Shown: positions 24,939-33,752 of the stretch, piece after piece | Layout: each line of letters opens with the position of its first letter | Position numbering within the stretch: the stretch's first letter is position 1 | Source of the DNA: Gammaproteobacteria bacterium | Lineage (GTDB): Bacteria; Pseudomonadota; Gammaproteobacteria; UBA6429; Thiohalophilaceae | Direction of reading: 5' to 3' | Assembly: GCA_029880855.1 (NCBI GenBank) | Contig: JAOUNS010000013.1 | Coordinates: 82,877-146,876, forward strand | Length of the DNA: 64,000 nucleotides | Position numbers and translations under genes: made by a program | The notes under the pieces: model-generated | Told to the model about the DNA's origin: nothing | What the model saw: only the letters and a program-made list of their open reading frames with translations | The model's database searches: none

Positions 24939-25547
24939 ATGTCAGACGTCGAGCAAATTCGTAAACAAAACCAGCGCACTATTTTAATGTTGCTGGGTGC
25001 ATTTATCCTGCCGCTGGTGCTTGCCTGGTTTGTGTATCTGAACACCAGCGGCGTGCATGTCACAAACAACGGCGGTCATCTGATCACCCCGGCTCGTCCT
25101 TTGCAATCCCTGGCATTGACGGCTGAAGACGGCAAACCGTTTGGTTTTTCCGAATTAAAAGGCAAGTGGCATCTGGTTTACATCGGCAATGGCGCTTGCA
25201 CTGAAAAATGTCATGCGATGTTGTCAAAGATGCATCAGGTGCGTATGGCTCAGGGCAAGGATATGAGCCGGCTTGATTTGCTGTTTATCACCAATAACAA
25301 AGCTGAACAAAACAACAGTGCGAAACTGGCCGGTCAATATGCGCGCTTGTCCGTGTTATACATCGAGCCGGGCAATGCACAACAATTCACCAAACTGTTT
25401 TCAGGAGCAGGCAACGGTGGAGCGAAAGACAATATCTATGTCATCGATCCGCTGGGCAACCTGATGTTGCAGTATACCGACGCGATTGCACTGATCGGGA
25501 TCATCAAGGACTTGACCCGTCTTTTGAAAAATTCACAGATAGGTTAG
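24939..25547 (+). CDS. SCO1/SenC-like thioredoxin-fold membrane protein
   Basis: The 202-residue protein has one N-terminal helix (TILMLLGAFILPLVLAWFVYL) and a periplasmic thioredoxin-like domain. GKWHLVYIGNGACTEKC carries a Cys-x3-Cys pair at C87 and C91, the position and spacing of the copper-binding motif of SCO proteins, and the domain ends with a strand IYVIDPLGNLMLQY typical of the fold. The conserved late His of SCO proteins is not obvious, so copper delivery is less certain than a redox or thiol role in CuA maturation. It sits between SURF1 and heme A synthase, four bases before ctaA. Confidence 0.8.
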   Translation: MSDVEQIRKQNQRTILMLLGAFILPLVLAWFVYLNTSGVHVTNNGGHLITPARPLQSLALTAEDGKPFGFSELKGKWHLVYIGNGACTEKCHAMLSKMHQVRMAQGKDMSRLDLLFITNNKAEQNNSAKLAGQYARLSVLYIEPGNAQQFTKLFSGAGNGGAKDNIYVIDPLGNLMLQYTDAIALIGIIKDLTRLLKNSQIG

Positions 25548-25551
25548 GAAC

Positions 25552-26571
25552 ATGAATATGAGGTTGTTTACCCGACTGGCGATGTTTGCCACAGCACTCG
25601 CATTTATAGTTATTCTGCTGGGCGCCTATACCCGTCTGGGTGATGCCGGTCTGGGTTGTCCGGATTGGCCGGGATGTTACGGACACATTGATGTGCCCAA
25701 TGAACATCATGAGATCCACAAAGCAAATGAAGCTTATCCTGATCGCCCGGTCGAACCGGCCAAGGCATGGAAGGAAATGATTCACCGCTATTTTGCCGGG
25801 ACACTGGGTCTGATTGTTTTTGGTATTGCGATACTGGCGGTACGCAACAAGCAACATCCCCTGCAATTGACCGGTGTACCCCTGTTTTTGTCGGTCTGGA
25901 TCGTTTTTCAGGCCTTGTTGGGCATGTGGACCGTGACCATTAAGCTCAATCCAACGATTGTGATGATGCACCTGATTGGTGGTTTCACTACCTTGTCATT
26001 ATTGCTCTGGATCTATTTGCGTCATTCCAACAGTATGGTAGAGCGTCGCGGCGCTATTGTTGAGTTGAACAAGCTGCATCTGCCAGCCCTGCTGGGCTTG
26101 ATTGTTGTGATAATACAATTGTTCCTCGGCGGATGGACCAGCGCCAACTATGCGGCACTGGCCTGTGGCGCCGATTTTCCCACTTGTTTGGGACAGTGGT
26201 GGCCGCCGACCGATTTTCGGGAAGGCTTTGTCATGTGGCGCGGCACGGAGCAGAATTTTGAATTTGGTGTATTAAATAATGATGCCCGTTCGGCCATCCA
26301 TCTGAGCCATCGTATCGGCGCGCTGGTCACCACGCTGGTGCTGGTTTGGCTCGCCGTGAAATTATTCAGGTATAAGCAATCCCTGATCCTGAACAAGCTG
26401 GCAGTTCTGTTAATTATTGTGCTGACTTGTCAGGTATTATTGGGCATCGCCAACGTGATATTATCCTTGCCGATAGGGATTGCGGTTGCCCACAATGGTG
26501 TCGGTGCGTTGTTGCTGCTGACCATGGTGACGATCAACCACGCCATTCGACCCCGCAGCGAGGCCTTGTAA
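25552..26571 (+). CDS. ctaA: Heme A synthase (COX15/CtaA)
   Basis: CtaA oxidises the C8 methyl of heme O to give heme A for the aa3 oxidase. The 339-residue integral membrane protein has eight hydrophobic segments and the family hallmarks GAYTRLGDAGLGCPDWPGCYGH (residues about 23-44, with a Cys pair), the MIHRYFAGTLGL His, FLGGWTSANYAALACGADFPTC with the second Cys pair, and HLSHRIGAL and VAHNGVGALLL with heme-ligating His residues. It belongs to the type with both Cys pairs present. ctaB follows after three bases. Confidence 0.95.
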   Translation: MNMRLFTRLAMFATALAFIVILLGAYTRLGDAGLGCPDWPGCYGHIDVPNEHHEIHKANEAYPDRPVEPAKAWKEMIHRYFAGTLGLIVFGIAILAVRNKQHPLQLTGVPLFLSVWIVFQALLGMWTVTIKLNPTIVMMHLIGGFTTLSLLLWIYLRHSNSMVERRGAIVELNKLHLPALLGLIVVIIQLFLGGWTSANYAALACGADFPTCLGQWWPPTDFREGFVMWRGTEQNFEFGVLNNDARSAIHLSHRIGALVTTLVLVWLAVKLFRYKQSLILNKLAVLLIIVLTCQVLLGIANVILSLPIGIAVAHNGVGALLLLTMVTINHAIRPRSEAL

Positions 26572-26574
26572 ACG

Positions 26575-27474
26575 ATGTCAGAATCCACCAGCCAGACAGG
26601 TTTTATCCAGAGTATCGGAATACACTGGCGCGATTACTATGAGTTGACCAAACCACGTGTTGTGGCCTTGCTGGTGTTTACCGCGATCATCGGTATGTTT
26701 TTGTCCACCCCCGGCATGGTGCCCCTGCAACCCCTGATCTTCGGTTCCATTGGTATTGCATTGGCCGCCGCCTCTGCGGCGGCGATTAATCAGGTGGTGG
26801 ATCAGAAGATCGATGCGGATATGAAACGCACGAGTCATCGTCCTATTCCGACCGGCAATCTCACGAATAAACAGGCTGTTTCCTTTGCGCTGCTGATCGG
26901 GGCGCTGGGCATGTTTGTGCTGGTCTACTATGTGAATTTATTGACCGCCGTGCTGACCTTTTTCTCTCTGGTCGGTTATGCCGTGATTTATACCTTATAT
27001 TTAAAGCGCGCCACGCCACAGAATATCGTGATTGGTGGTGCGGCCGGTGCCGCTCCCCCTGTGCTGGGCTGGACAGCGGTGACCGGCAGTGTCGATCCCA
27101 ACAGCCTGCTGTTGTTCCTGATCATCTTCACCTGGACTCCGCCCCATTTCTGGGCCCTGGCGATCCATCGTCGGGATGAGTACGCCAAGGTGGATATCCC
27201 CATGCTGCCGGTGACCCATGGCGTGGAATACACCCGCCTGCATACCCTGTTGTACACCATCATCCTGGTGGCCGTGACCCTGCTGCCATTTGTCACGGGC
27301 ATGAGCGGTATGCTCTATTTATTGGGCGCACTGGTTTTGGGGGGGATTTTCCTCTATTACGCCATTCGCATGCAGTCGGGCAAGGATGAGACCATAGCGA
27401 TCAAGACCTTTGGGTATTCAATTATTTATTTAATGCTGTTATTCACATTCCTGCTGGTCGACCACTATCTCTAG
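26575..27474 (+). CDS. ctaB: Protoheme IX farnesyltransferase (heme O synthase)
   Basis: CtaB (CyoE) adds a farnesyl group to heme B, giving heme O for CtaA. The 299-residue UbiA-superfamily membrane protein carries [20 protein letters not shown] near residue 22, the Asp-rich [15 protein letters not shown] motif that binds magnesium and farnesyl diphosphate, RPIPTG after it, and [26 protein letters not shown], the signature of heme O synthases. It is the last gene of the cox assembly unit. About 245 bases without a gene separate it from ccoN. Confidence 0.96.
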   Translation: MSESTSQTGFIQSIGIHWRDYYELTKPRVVALLVFTAIIGMFLSTPGMVPLQPLIFGSIGIALAAASAAAINQVVDQKIDADMKRTSHRPIPTGNLTNKQAVSFALLIGALGMFVLVYYVNLLTAVLTFFSLVGYAVIYTLYLKRATPQNIVIGGAAGAAPPVLGWTAVTGSVDPNSLLLFLIIFTWTPPHFWALAIHRRDEYAKVDIPMLPVTHGVEYTRLHTLLYTIILVAVTLLPFVTGMSGMLYLLGALVLGGIFLYYAIRMQSGKDETIAIKTFGYSIIYLMLLFTFLLVDHYL

Positions 27475-27721
27475 TGCGACTATTACCGTAATTTCAGATA
27501 CCTGCAGTCGTTTCACTGCCCACCAATTAACCCAGTCTATTCCGGGCTAAATATTTTCTGCCCTGTGCCGTTACCGGAAGACCGATTTAGCGCTGATCGC
27601 GGCTTGATCGTGCCTATCATGGAAATTTATAATATCAGCAAATTCTAATATACCTGATGAAATCCCTCAGGATTTCACAGGTTTTTTTTGGACATGTAAT
27701 TTGGTTAAGAAGAGGCACCAA

Positions 27722-29176
27722 ATGGCCAATGTAACAACGCAATCTCCAGAACAATATAACTACGATATTGTTCGACTTTTCACCATTATGACGGTCGTTT
27801 GGGGTGTGCTTGGCATGCTCGTCGGCGTCTACATCGCATCAGAATTGGCCTGGCCTTTCCTGAATTTCGATAACCCGGCCATTACCTTCGGTCGTCTGCG
27901 TCCGGTTCACACCACGCTGGTTATCTTTGGTTTTGGCGGCAGCGCCCTGTTTGCCACCTCCTATTATGTGGTCCAGCGTACCTGCCAGACCCGTTTGTGG
28001 GGTGAAGGTCTGGCCAAATTTACCTTCCTGGGCTGGAACGGTGCGGTCGGTCTGGCGGCTGTCTCCTATATGATGGGGTATACCCAGGCGCGTGAATATG
28101 CCGAAATGGTGTGGCCCATCGACTTGCTGATTGCCGTTACCTGGGTTGCCTATCTGGTGATTTATGTGATGACCCTGCGCAAGCGCAGTCAGCCGCATAT
28201 CTATGTGGCCAACTGGTTCTTCATTGCCTTTATTCTGGCCACCGCGATTCTGCATATTTTCAACAACATGGCCGTACCGGTCAGTCTGTTCAGTCTGGAA
28301 TCCTACAGTCTCCACGCCGGTGTGCAGGATGCCATGACCCAGTGGTGGTATGGTCACAATGCGGTAGGTTTCTTCCTGACTGCAGCCTTCCTCGGTATGA
28401 TGTATTACTTCGTGCCCAAACAGGCCGGTCGTCCGGTTTACTCATACCGTTTATCCATCATCCATTTCTGGGCACTGATCTTCCTGTATATGTGGGTGGG
28501 TGCACACCATCTGCACTGGACGGCATTGCCTGACTGGACGTCAACTCTGGCGGCAACCTTCTCGATCCTGCTGTTGTTACCCTCCTGGGGCGGCATGATC
28601 AACGGCATCATGACTCTGTCCGGCGCCTGGGATCGTCTGCGCAATGACCCGGTGATCCGTTTCCTGATTGTGTCCCTGTCGTTCTACGGTATGTCCACCT
28701 TCGAAGGTCCGTTGATGTCACTGAAGAGTGTGAATGCCCTGTCGCATTACACTGACTGGACCATCGGCCACGTACACTCCGGTGCGTTGGGTTGGGTGGC
28801 GATGATCAGTATGGGCTCGCTGTATCACCTGGTGCCGCGTTTGTGGGAAACCAAGATGTACAGTGACCGTTTGATCAACATCCACTTCTGGCTGGCAACA
28901 ATCGGAATCGTGCTGTACATCAGCGCCATGTGGGTTGCCGGTATCGGTCAGGGTCTCATGCTGCGTGCCTTCGATGAGTACGGCAATCTGGCCTACACCT
29001 TTATTGAAACCGTCAGCTTCCTGCATGCGCCCTATGTGGTGCGTACTATCGGTGGTGTGTTCTTTGTCACCGGTATGATTCTGATGGCTTACAACGTCTA
29101 TATGACCATTCGCAAGGGCAAGGCGGAAGCCGCCGTGCTTGAAGCAAAACTGGCAGCCAAGCTGGCCAACGCATAA
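27722..29176 (+). CDS. ccoN: cbb3-type cytochrome c oxidase subunit I
   Basis: CcoN is the catalytic subunit of the high-affinity cbb3 oxidase used at low oxygen. The 484-residue protein has twelve helices with six conserved His residues: [41 protein letters not shown], the CuB pair in [15 protein letters not shown], and [17 protein letters not shown]. The start at 27722 is preferred because AGAAGAGG lies before it; a frame seven codons longer exists. It opens the ccoNOQP operon. No FNR-type box with correct spacing is visible in the 245 bases upstream, although cbb3 operons are commonly under FNR control. Confidence 0.97.
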   Translation: MANVTTQSPEQYNYDIVRLFTIMTVVWGVLGMLVGVYIASELAWPFLNFDNPAITFGRLRPVHTTLVIFGFGGSALFATSYYVVQRTCQTRLWGEGLAKFTFLGWNGAVGLAAVSYMMGYTQAREYAEMVWPIDLLIAVTWVAYLVIYVMTLRKRSQPHIYVANWFFIAFILATAILHIFNNMAVPVSLFSLESYSLHAGVQDAMTQWWYGHNAVGFFLTAAFLGMMYYFVPKQAGRPVYSYRLSIIHFWALIFLYMWVGAHHLHWTALPDWTSTLAATFSILLLLPSWGGMINGIMTLSGAWDRLRNDPVIRFLIVSLSFYGMSTFEGPLMSLKSVNALSHYTDWTIGHVHSGALGWVAMISMGSLYHLVPRLWETKMYSDRLINIHFWLATIGIVLYISAMWVAGIGQGLMLRAFDEYGNLAYTFIETVSFLHAPYVVRTIGGVFFVTGMILMAYNVYMTIRKGKAEAAVLEAKLAAKLANA

Positions 29177-29196
29177 CCGTTTCGGAGTAGTTAAGA

Positions 29197-29946
29197 ATGA
29201 AGCATGAAACAATTGAAACTAATGCCGGTTGGCTGATTGCCCTGACCCTGGTTGTCATCAGTATCGGTGGTCTGGTGGAAATCGTACCCCTGTACTTTAT
29301 TGACTCCACCGTTGAAACCGTCAAGGTGGCCGGCAAGGACGTGGTGCGTCCCTACACACCGCTGGAACTGCGTGGTCGTGATATCTATCAGCGTGAAGGC
29401 TGCTATGTCTGTCACTCGCAAATGATTCGTCCGTTCCGTGACGAGGCATTGCGTTATGGCCATTATTCACTGGCGGCGGAATCACAGTTTGATCATCCCT
29501 TCCAGTGGGGCTCAAAACGTACCGGTCCGGATCTGGCCCGCGTCGGCAAGAAATACTCCAATCAGTGGCATACACAACATCTGATTGCGCCACGCTCCGT
29601 TGTGCCCGAGTCCATCATGCCCAACTATCCCTGGTTGATGAACAAATCACTCAGCTACAAGGATATCGGTAATCGCATGCGCGCCCTGAAGATGGTGGGT
29701 GTGCCCTATGCTGAGACGCAGGCGGAATATGACGCCAACGTCAAACGCTACGGCAAAGAGGTTGCTGATCAGCTGGATATCAACAAGGCGGAAGAAAACC
29801 TGCTGGCCCAGGCCAAAAACGGCAATTATGACGGTGACATTTCAAGTATTTCCGAAATGGATGCACTGGTTGCCTATCTGCAGGTATTGGGCACCATGGT
29901 TGACTTCAAGCAGTTTGAAGACGGCCACTTTGCCGAATTCCGCTAA
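29197..29946 (+). CDS. ccoO: cbb3-type oxidase subunit II (monoheme cytochrome c)
   Basis: CcoO carries one covalently bound heme c that passes electrons to CcoN. The 249-residue protein has an N-terminal membrane anchor (WLIALTLVVISIGGLVEIVPLYF, about 12-34). The heme motif CYVCH (C69, C72, H73) stands in the invariant stretch SQMIRPFRDEALRYGHYS, and a Met ligand lies in the SIMPNYPWL block. The length is a little over the common 200-240 residues owing to a C-terminal region (about 175-225) rich in Lys and Gln. It starts 20 bases after ccoN. Confidence 0.96.
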   Translation: MKHETIETNAGWLIALTLVVISIGGLVEIVPLYFIDSTVETVKVAGKDVVRPYTPLELRGRDIYQREGCYVCHSQMIRPFRDEALRYGHYSLAAESQFDHPFQWGSKRTGPDLARVGKKYSNQWHTQHLIAPRSVVPESIMPNYPWLMNKSLSYKDIGNRMRALKMVGVPYAETQAEYDANVKRYGKEVADQLDINKAEENLLAQAKNGNYDGDISSISEMDALVAYLQVLGTMVDFKQFEDGHFAEFR

Positions 29947-29969
29947 CCGGATCGGAGACGGGAACAGTC

Positions 29970-30173
29970 ATGTTTGAGTGGTTTAAATGGTTTACCAGTA
30001 TGGAAAACACCAAACCATTTGCGCTGGTGCTGTTCTTCGTCACCTTCATCGGCATTGTGTTGTATGTCTACAGCAACAAACAACGTGGTGACCGCTTTGA
30101 GTCGTACAAGAATATCCCGTTTAACGATGATGAGGGCGAGCAAAGCACTCATCCCGAGGAAGTAAACAAATGA
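29970..30173 (+). CDS. ccoQ: cbb3-type oxidase subunit CcoQ
   Basis: CcoQ is a small single-helix subunit that stabilises the cbb3 complex. The 67-residue protein has one hydrophobic segment (PFALVLFFVTFIGIVLYVYS, about 18-37) followed by a polar acidic tail (KQRGDRFESYKNIPFNDDEGE), the usual CcoQ layout. The stop overlaps the ccoP start by four bases. GGAGACGGGAACAGTC lies before the ATG. Confidence 0.92.
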   Translation: MFEWFKWFTSMENTKPFALVLFFVTFIGIVLYVYSNKQRGDRFESYKNIPFNDDEGEQSTHPEEVNK

Positions 30174-31084
30174 GCAGTGAAAAGAAACAACATACAGTTC
30201 AGACCACCGGTCACGCCTGGGACGGTGACTTGCAGGAATTCAACAACCCGTTACCCAACTGGTGGTTATGGGGTTTCTATGCAACCGTGGTATTTGCGGT
30301 AATCTATTGGGTGCTCTACCCGGCTTTCCCGATTGGTAATACCTATACCAAGGGCGCCTTCAACGAGATCACCTATACCACAGCCGATGGCAAGACCAAA
30401 ACTTCACACTGGACAACCCGCGCTCTGTTGATGCAGGAGATGCAGGAAGCCCGTGAACTGCAAAAGCCCTATCTGGAAAAGATCAACAAGACCGGCTACG
30501 AGCAGATCGCCGGTAACAAGGAACAGAGCAGCTTTGCCTACTCAACCGCCAAGGTATTGTTTGCCGACAACTGTGCCGCCTGTCATCAGGCCGGTGGCGC
30601 AGGCGTCATCGGTATGTATCCCAACCTGGCGGATGATGCCTGGTTGTGGGGTGGTTCATACGCACAGATTGAAGAGTCCATTCGCAAGGGCCGTAACGGC
30701 AATATGCCCGGTTTTAAGGCAAGCCTGTCAGCTGAACAGATCGATAATGTCGCTGAATATGTGCTGGGTCTGTCCGGTATTGAAGTCAATAAAGACAAGG
30801 CGGCGCAGGGTAAAGCGGTATTTGAAGGTGCCGGTACCTGTCATGTGTGTCACACCAAGGCCGGTAGCGGTCAGTTCGCCATGGGCTCAGCCAACCTGAC
30901 CGACAAGGTCTGGACCTTTGCCAATGTCCCGGCCGCCAAGACCCTGGCAGAAAAGAAGACGGCTGTTAAAGAGGTGGTCGCCAATGGTTTCGGTCGTCAC
31001 ATGCCGGCCTGGAATGGTCGTCTGAGTGATGTGGAAATCAAGATGCTGGCGTTTTATGTTCACCAGTTAAGCGCCGGTAAATAG
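30170..31084 (+). CDS. ccoP: cbb3-type oxidase subunit III (diheme cytochrome c)
   Basis: CcoP receives electrons from soluble or membrane cytochromes and passes them to CcoO. The 304-residue protein starts with the family block HAWDGDLQEFNNPLPNWWLWGF and a helix at about 32-54. Two cytochrome c domains follow, with heme sites CAACH (135-139) and CHVCH (224-228) and Met ligands in GNMPGF and GRHMPAW. It ends the structural operon and is followed at once by a long palindromic element and a terminator-like hairpin before ccoG. Confidence 0.96.
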   Translation: MSSEKKQHTVQTTGHAWDGDLQEFNNPLPNWWLWGFYATVVFAVIYWVLYPAFPIGNTYTKGAFNEITYTTADGKTKTSHWTTRALLMQEMQEARELQKPYLEKINKTGYEQIAGNKEQSSFAYSTAKVLFADNCAACHQAGGAGVIGMYPNLADDAWLWGGSYAQIEESIRKGRNGNMPGFKASLSAEQIDNVAEYVLGLSGIEVNKDKAAQGKAVFEGAGTCHVCHTKAGSGQFAMGSANLTDKVWTFANVPAAKTLAEKKTAVKEVVANGFGRHMPAWNGRLSDVEIKMLAFYVHQLSAGK

Positions 31085-31088
31085 CCAT

Positions 31089-31203
31089 AAGCCGCTGAAG
31101 CCGCGCGGGCGGCGTTGAAAAAATATTCGGAATGCTCATTTACTTACGTGTAAACTCCGCTTCCTCATATTTTTTCGTCTTGCCCGCAAGGCTTGATCGG
31201 CTT
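31089..31203. repeat. Long palindromic element between ccoP and ccoG
   Basis: Nested inverted repeats pair across about 115 bases: AAGCCG with CGGCTT, AGCC with GGCT, CGGGC with GCCCG, GAAAAAATAT (31117-31126) with ATATTTTTTC (31167-31176), and TTTAC with GTAAA at the centre (CATTTACTTACGTGTAAAC). It could fold into a single long stem or cruciform. Short fragments of the outer arm (GCTTAAGCCGCTGAAG) also appear at about 6031-6046. Confidence 0.65.
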
Positions 31204-31236
31204 AAGGATAAATCGAAATTATTTGATAGATACATT

Positions 31237-31270
31237 AAGGGTATATCCTGCTAAAAGGATATACCCTTTT
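31237..31270 (+). terminator. Terminator-like hairpin upstream of ccoG
   Basis: AAGGGTATATCC and GGATATACCCTT form a perfect twelve-pair stem around an eight-base loop, followed by TT. It lies 152 bases after ccoP and 36 bases before ccoG, so it likely separates the structural and assembly operons. Confidence 0.75.
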
Positions 31271-31305
31271 GCTGTTTTATAAGCAGGCAGGTAACAGTAG
31301 CAGCG

Positions 31306-32703
31306 ATGGCAGAGCAGTTGATACAGAAACGCATTCCGGTGGTGCCGCGGTCCGTCAGTGGCCGGTTTCGCGCCCTGAAGTATGCAATCCTGTTGCTGGC
31401 ATACAGTGTCTACTATCTGCTGCCCTGGTTACGCTGGGAGCGCAGCAGTGGCCCGAATCAGGCGGTGCTGTTTGATATCGTCGGCCGCAAGTTTTACCTG
31501 TTTGATCTGGTCGTGTATGCCCAGGATATCTTCTGGCTGGCGGGTTTTTTGATCATTGCCGCCTTTCTGTTGTTTTTTGTCACGAGTATTGCAGGCCGGG
31601 TATTCTGCGGTTACTTCTGTTTCCAAACCCTGTGGACCGATGTATTTGTGCTGATTGAACGACTGGTTCAGGGAGAGCGTACTGCACGTATCAAGCTGAT
31701 CAACGGTCCCATGAACGGTGAGAAGTTCATCAAGTTGACCATGACCAAGCTGCTCTGGTTATTGGTCGCCCTGCTGACCGGTTTGTCCTTCACCCTCTAT
31801 TGGGGTAACGCCCCGGAGCTGTTGCAACAACTGGTTGCAGGTACCGGCCCTTTCCCTGCCTATGCAACCACCTTGTTTCTCACCGCCACGACCTTTGTGA
31901 TGGCCGGTTTGGCGCGGGAACAGGTTTGTACCTATATGTGCCCCTATTCACGCTTCCAGGCGGTCATGTTTGATCAGGATACCTTGCTGGTGGCCTATGA
32001 TGAAAAACGAGGTGAAGCAGAGAACGGGCGCTGGAAACCGGTCAAGGGCTTGTTAAAACGCGAAGAGCGTCAGGCCAAGGGGTATGGTGATTGTATCGAC
32101 TGTGGTTTTTGTGTGCAGGTGTGCCCCACCGGGATCGATATTCGCAATGGCATCCAGTATCAATGTATCTCCTGTGCATTGTGTATCGATGCATGTAATA
32201 CCATCATGGACTCCATCAACTATCCACGTGACCTGATCCGCTACTCATCAGAAAACGAATTGCATGGCAAACAGCGTCGCTGGTATAAACCGAAAAATAT
32301 CGGCTATGCACTCATGCTGCTGTTGATCAGCGGTATCCTGGTTTGGAGCGTGGCAACTCGCGTCGCAAGTGAATTGCGGGTAAACCAGATCCGCCAACCC
32401 CTGTATGTGGTGCTGTCAGATGGTCATATCCAGAACCGTTATGAAATCAAGATCACCAATAAAACTGATCAACCACAAAAATATCATCTGGCGCTGGAAG
32501 GACTGTCATCAGCCGAACTGGACAGCGGTTACTTCAGCGAGACTTCACTGGGCCCGGGTGAAAGTCAGCAATTACAGGTGCGGGTAAAAATGCCGCCGGA
32601 CAGCAACAGCGAAAAAATTCGCCCGTTTTATTTTGTGTTGCAAAGCCGGGACACGCCATCTAAAGTTGTTGTCAAAAGCAAGGCACGCTTTAATCTTCCC
32701 TGA
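31306..32703 (+). CDS. ccoG: Cytochrome c oxidase accessory protein CcoG (polyferredoxin)
   Basis: CcoG (FixG/RdxA) is an inner-membrane iron-sulfur protein needed for cbb3 assembly, where it reduces copper ahead of insertion. The 465-residue protein has membrane segments near residues 23-42, 70-95, 145-165 and 335-352, with GRVFCGYFCFQTLWTD and EQVCTYMCPYSRFQ in the membrane part. Two 4Fe-4S motifs follow in the cytoplasmic loop (CIDCGFCVQVCPTGID and CISCALCIDACNT). A C-terminal Ig-like periplasmic domain contains the NRYEIKITNKTDQP stretch. The order G-H-I-S after ccoNOQP is standard. Confidence 0.95.
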   Translation: MAEQLIQKRIPVVPRSVSGRFRALKYAILLLAYSVYYLLPWLRWERSSGPNQAVLFDIVGRKFYLFDLVVYAQDIFWLAGFLIIAAFLLFFVTSIAGRVFCGYFCFQTLWTDVFVLIERLVQGERTARIKLINGPMNGEKFIKLTMTKLLWLLVALLTGLSFTLYWGNAPELLQQLVAGTGPFPAYATTLFLTATTFVMAGLAREQVCTYMCPYSRFQAVMFDQDTLLVAYDEKRGEAENGRWKPVKGLLKREERQAKGYGDCIDCGFCVQVCPTGIDIRNGIQYQCISCALCIDACNTIMDSINYPRDLIRYSSENELHGKQRRWYKPKNIGYALMLLLISGILVWSVATRVASELRVNQIRQPLYVVLSDGHIQNRYEIKITNKTDQPQKYHLALEGLSSAELDSGYFSETSLGPGESQQLQVRVKMPPDSNSEKIRPFYFVLQSRDTPSKVVVKSKARFNLP

Positions 32704-32723
32704 CACCGTTGAGGTGATAATCT

Positions 32724-33542
32724 GTGACTACTTTGCTCTATTCACTGCTCGGCGGAATCCTGTTTATTGTCGCAGTATTTCTGCTCATTCATAAAGTAAC
32801 CGCCTGGGGCGCCAAAGTCGTGGCCGGTTTGTTGGCCTTGCTGGTGATCGGGATCTATGTGCCGGTGGCGATAGTGTTTTGGCCCGGTGCCGATGTCTTC
32901 GCCATTCACCTGGCCTTGTATTTATTGACGCCCTATATCATGGGGATCATCGCAGCACAGCGGGCCGGCCACTTGCAAGCCAATACAGGCCGACAGTGGT
33001 TCCACTGGGGACCCGCGGCAATTACCGGGTTTTTCCTGTTTATCATTGCGGTGGATTCGATTCTGATCATGGTGGCGCAGAAAGGACTGGATATGGATAT
33101 TGCGGTCCATTTCCTGCCCAAACCGCGCAGCGGCGGTGAAGTGAGTTCATTCTTTCCGGGAACCGTCACACATGATTTTCGTGAAAAGGAAGATCAATTT
33201 AATGAATATGTCGCCATGCGCGAAGCACAGCAGCAACGCAACTGGCAGGTGCGCAAGGGCTGGCAAACCATGCCTCACGCAGGACAACCGGTGACGTTTA
33301 TGGTGGGTGTCGCCGATCAGGCAAAACAACCCGTCAGCCAGGCAAGCGTGACGGGGCAGTTTGTCCGACCGGCTGACAAACGACTGGATCAAAACTTCAC
33401 CATGCAGGAAGAGAAACCGGGACTTTACAAAGTCACACTCGCTTTGCCTGAACCCGGCGCATGGGACCTGATCCTGCTCATCGACAAAAACGGCGCCAAA
33501 CACGAAGTACGGGCGCGGACGCAAGTCGAAAAATCGAAGTAA
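32724..33542 (+). CDS. ccoH: FixH/CcoH family protein with N-terminal membrane extension
   Basis: CcoH/FixH is a membrane-anchored factor needed for stable cbb3 assembly. The 272-residue protein is longer than the usual 150-180. The first 95 residues hold three extra helices (YSLLGGILFIVAVFLLIHKV, AKVVAGLLALLVIGIYVPVAIVFW, HLALYLLTPYIMGIIAA). They are followed by the FixH-type anchor ITGFFLFIIAVDSILIMVA and a periplasmic beta domain ending in KPGLYKVTLALPEPGAWDLILLI. The start is a GTG at 32724 after GAGGTGATAATCT, 20 bases downstream of ccoG. The fused helical part may be ancestral in this group or a lineage-specific fusion; I cannot tell which. Confidence 0.85.
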   Translation: MTTLLYSLLGGILFIVAVFLLIHKVTAWGAKVVAGLLALLVIGIYVPVAIVFWPGADVFAIHLALYLLTPYIMGIIAAQRAGHLQANTGRQWFHWGPAAITGFFLFIIAVDSILIMVAQKGLDMDIAVHFLPKPRSGGEVSSFFPGTVTHDFREKEDQFNEYVAMREAQQQRNWQVRKGWQTMPHAGQPVTFMVGVADQAKQPVSQASVTGQFVRPADKRLDQNFTMQEEKPGLYKVTLALPEPGAWDLILLIDKNGAKHEVRARTQVEKSK

Positions 33543-33546
33543 AGAA

Positions 33547-33716
33547 CATAACGCAAAGACGTAAAGTCACAAAGGACGCAAAGATAACTTTTTCGATTGC
33601 GATTAAATGAGAGTGTATCTGCTTGGTTTTCTTGCTGTACAGGTGATTGGTAAATTTGGTGAACAGTGTTTTGCTATATTTATTATTTTCTTTGCGTCTT
33701 CGCGCCTTTGCGTTAA
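33547..33716. repeat. Inverted-repeat element (AACGCAAAGACG family) before ccoI
   Basis: The left end, ATAACGCAAAGACGTAAAG, and the right end, CTTTGCGTCTTCGCGCCTTTGCGTT (33690-33714), are imperfect inverted repeats around an AT-rich core. The same words bound the element at 43609-43749 and occur at 63071, 63442 and 63812. No coding frame is present. It separates ccoH from ccoI by about 210 bases, where these genes usually lie close together. Confidence 0.65.
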
Positions 33717-33752
33717 GAATATAATCTATTTTAAACACGTACAGTTGATTCG

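Noticed and set aside
27590..27620. Possible FNR box upstream of ccoN (TTGAT...ATCA)
   Set aside because: The half-sites are separated by seven bases instead of four, so the spacing does not fit.
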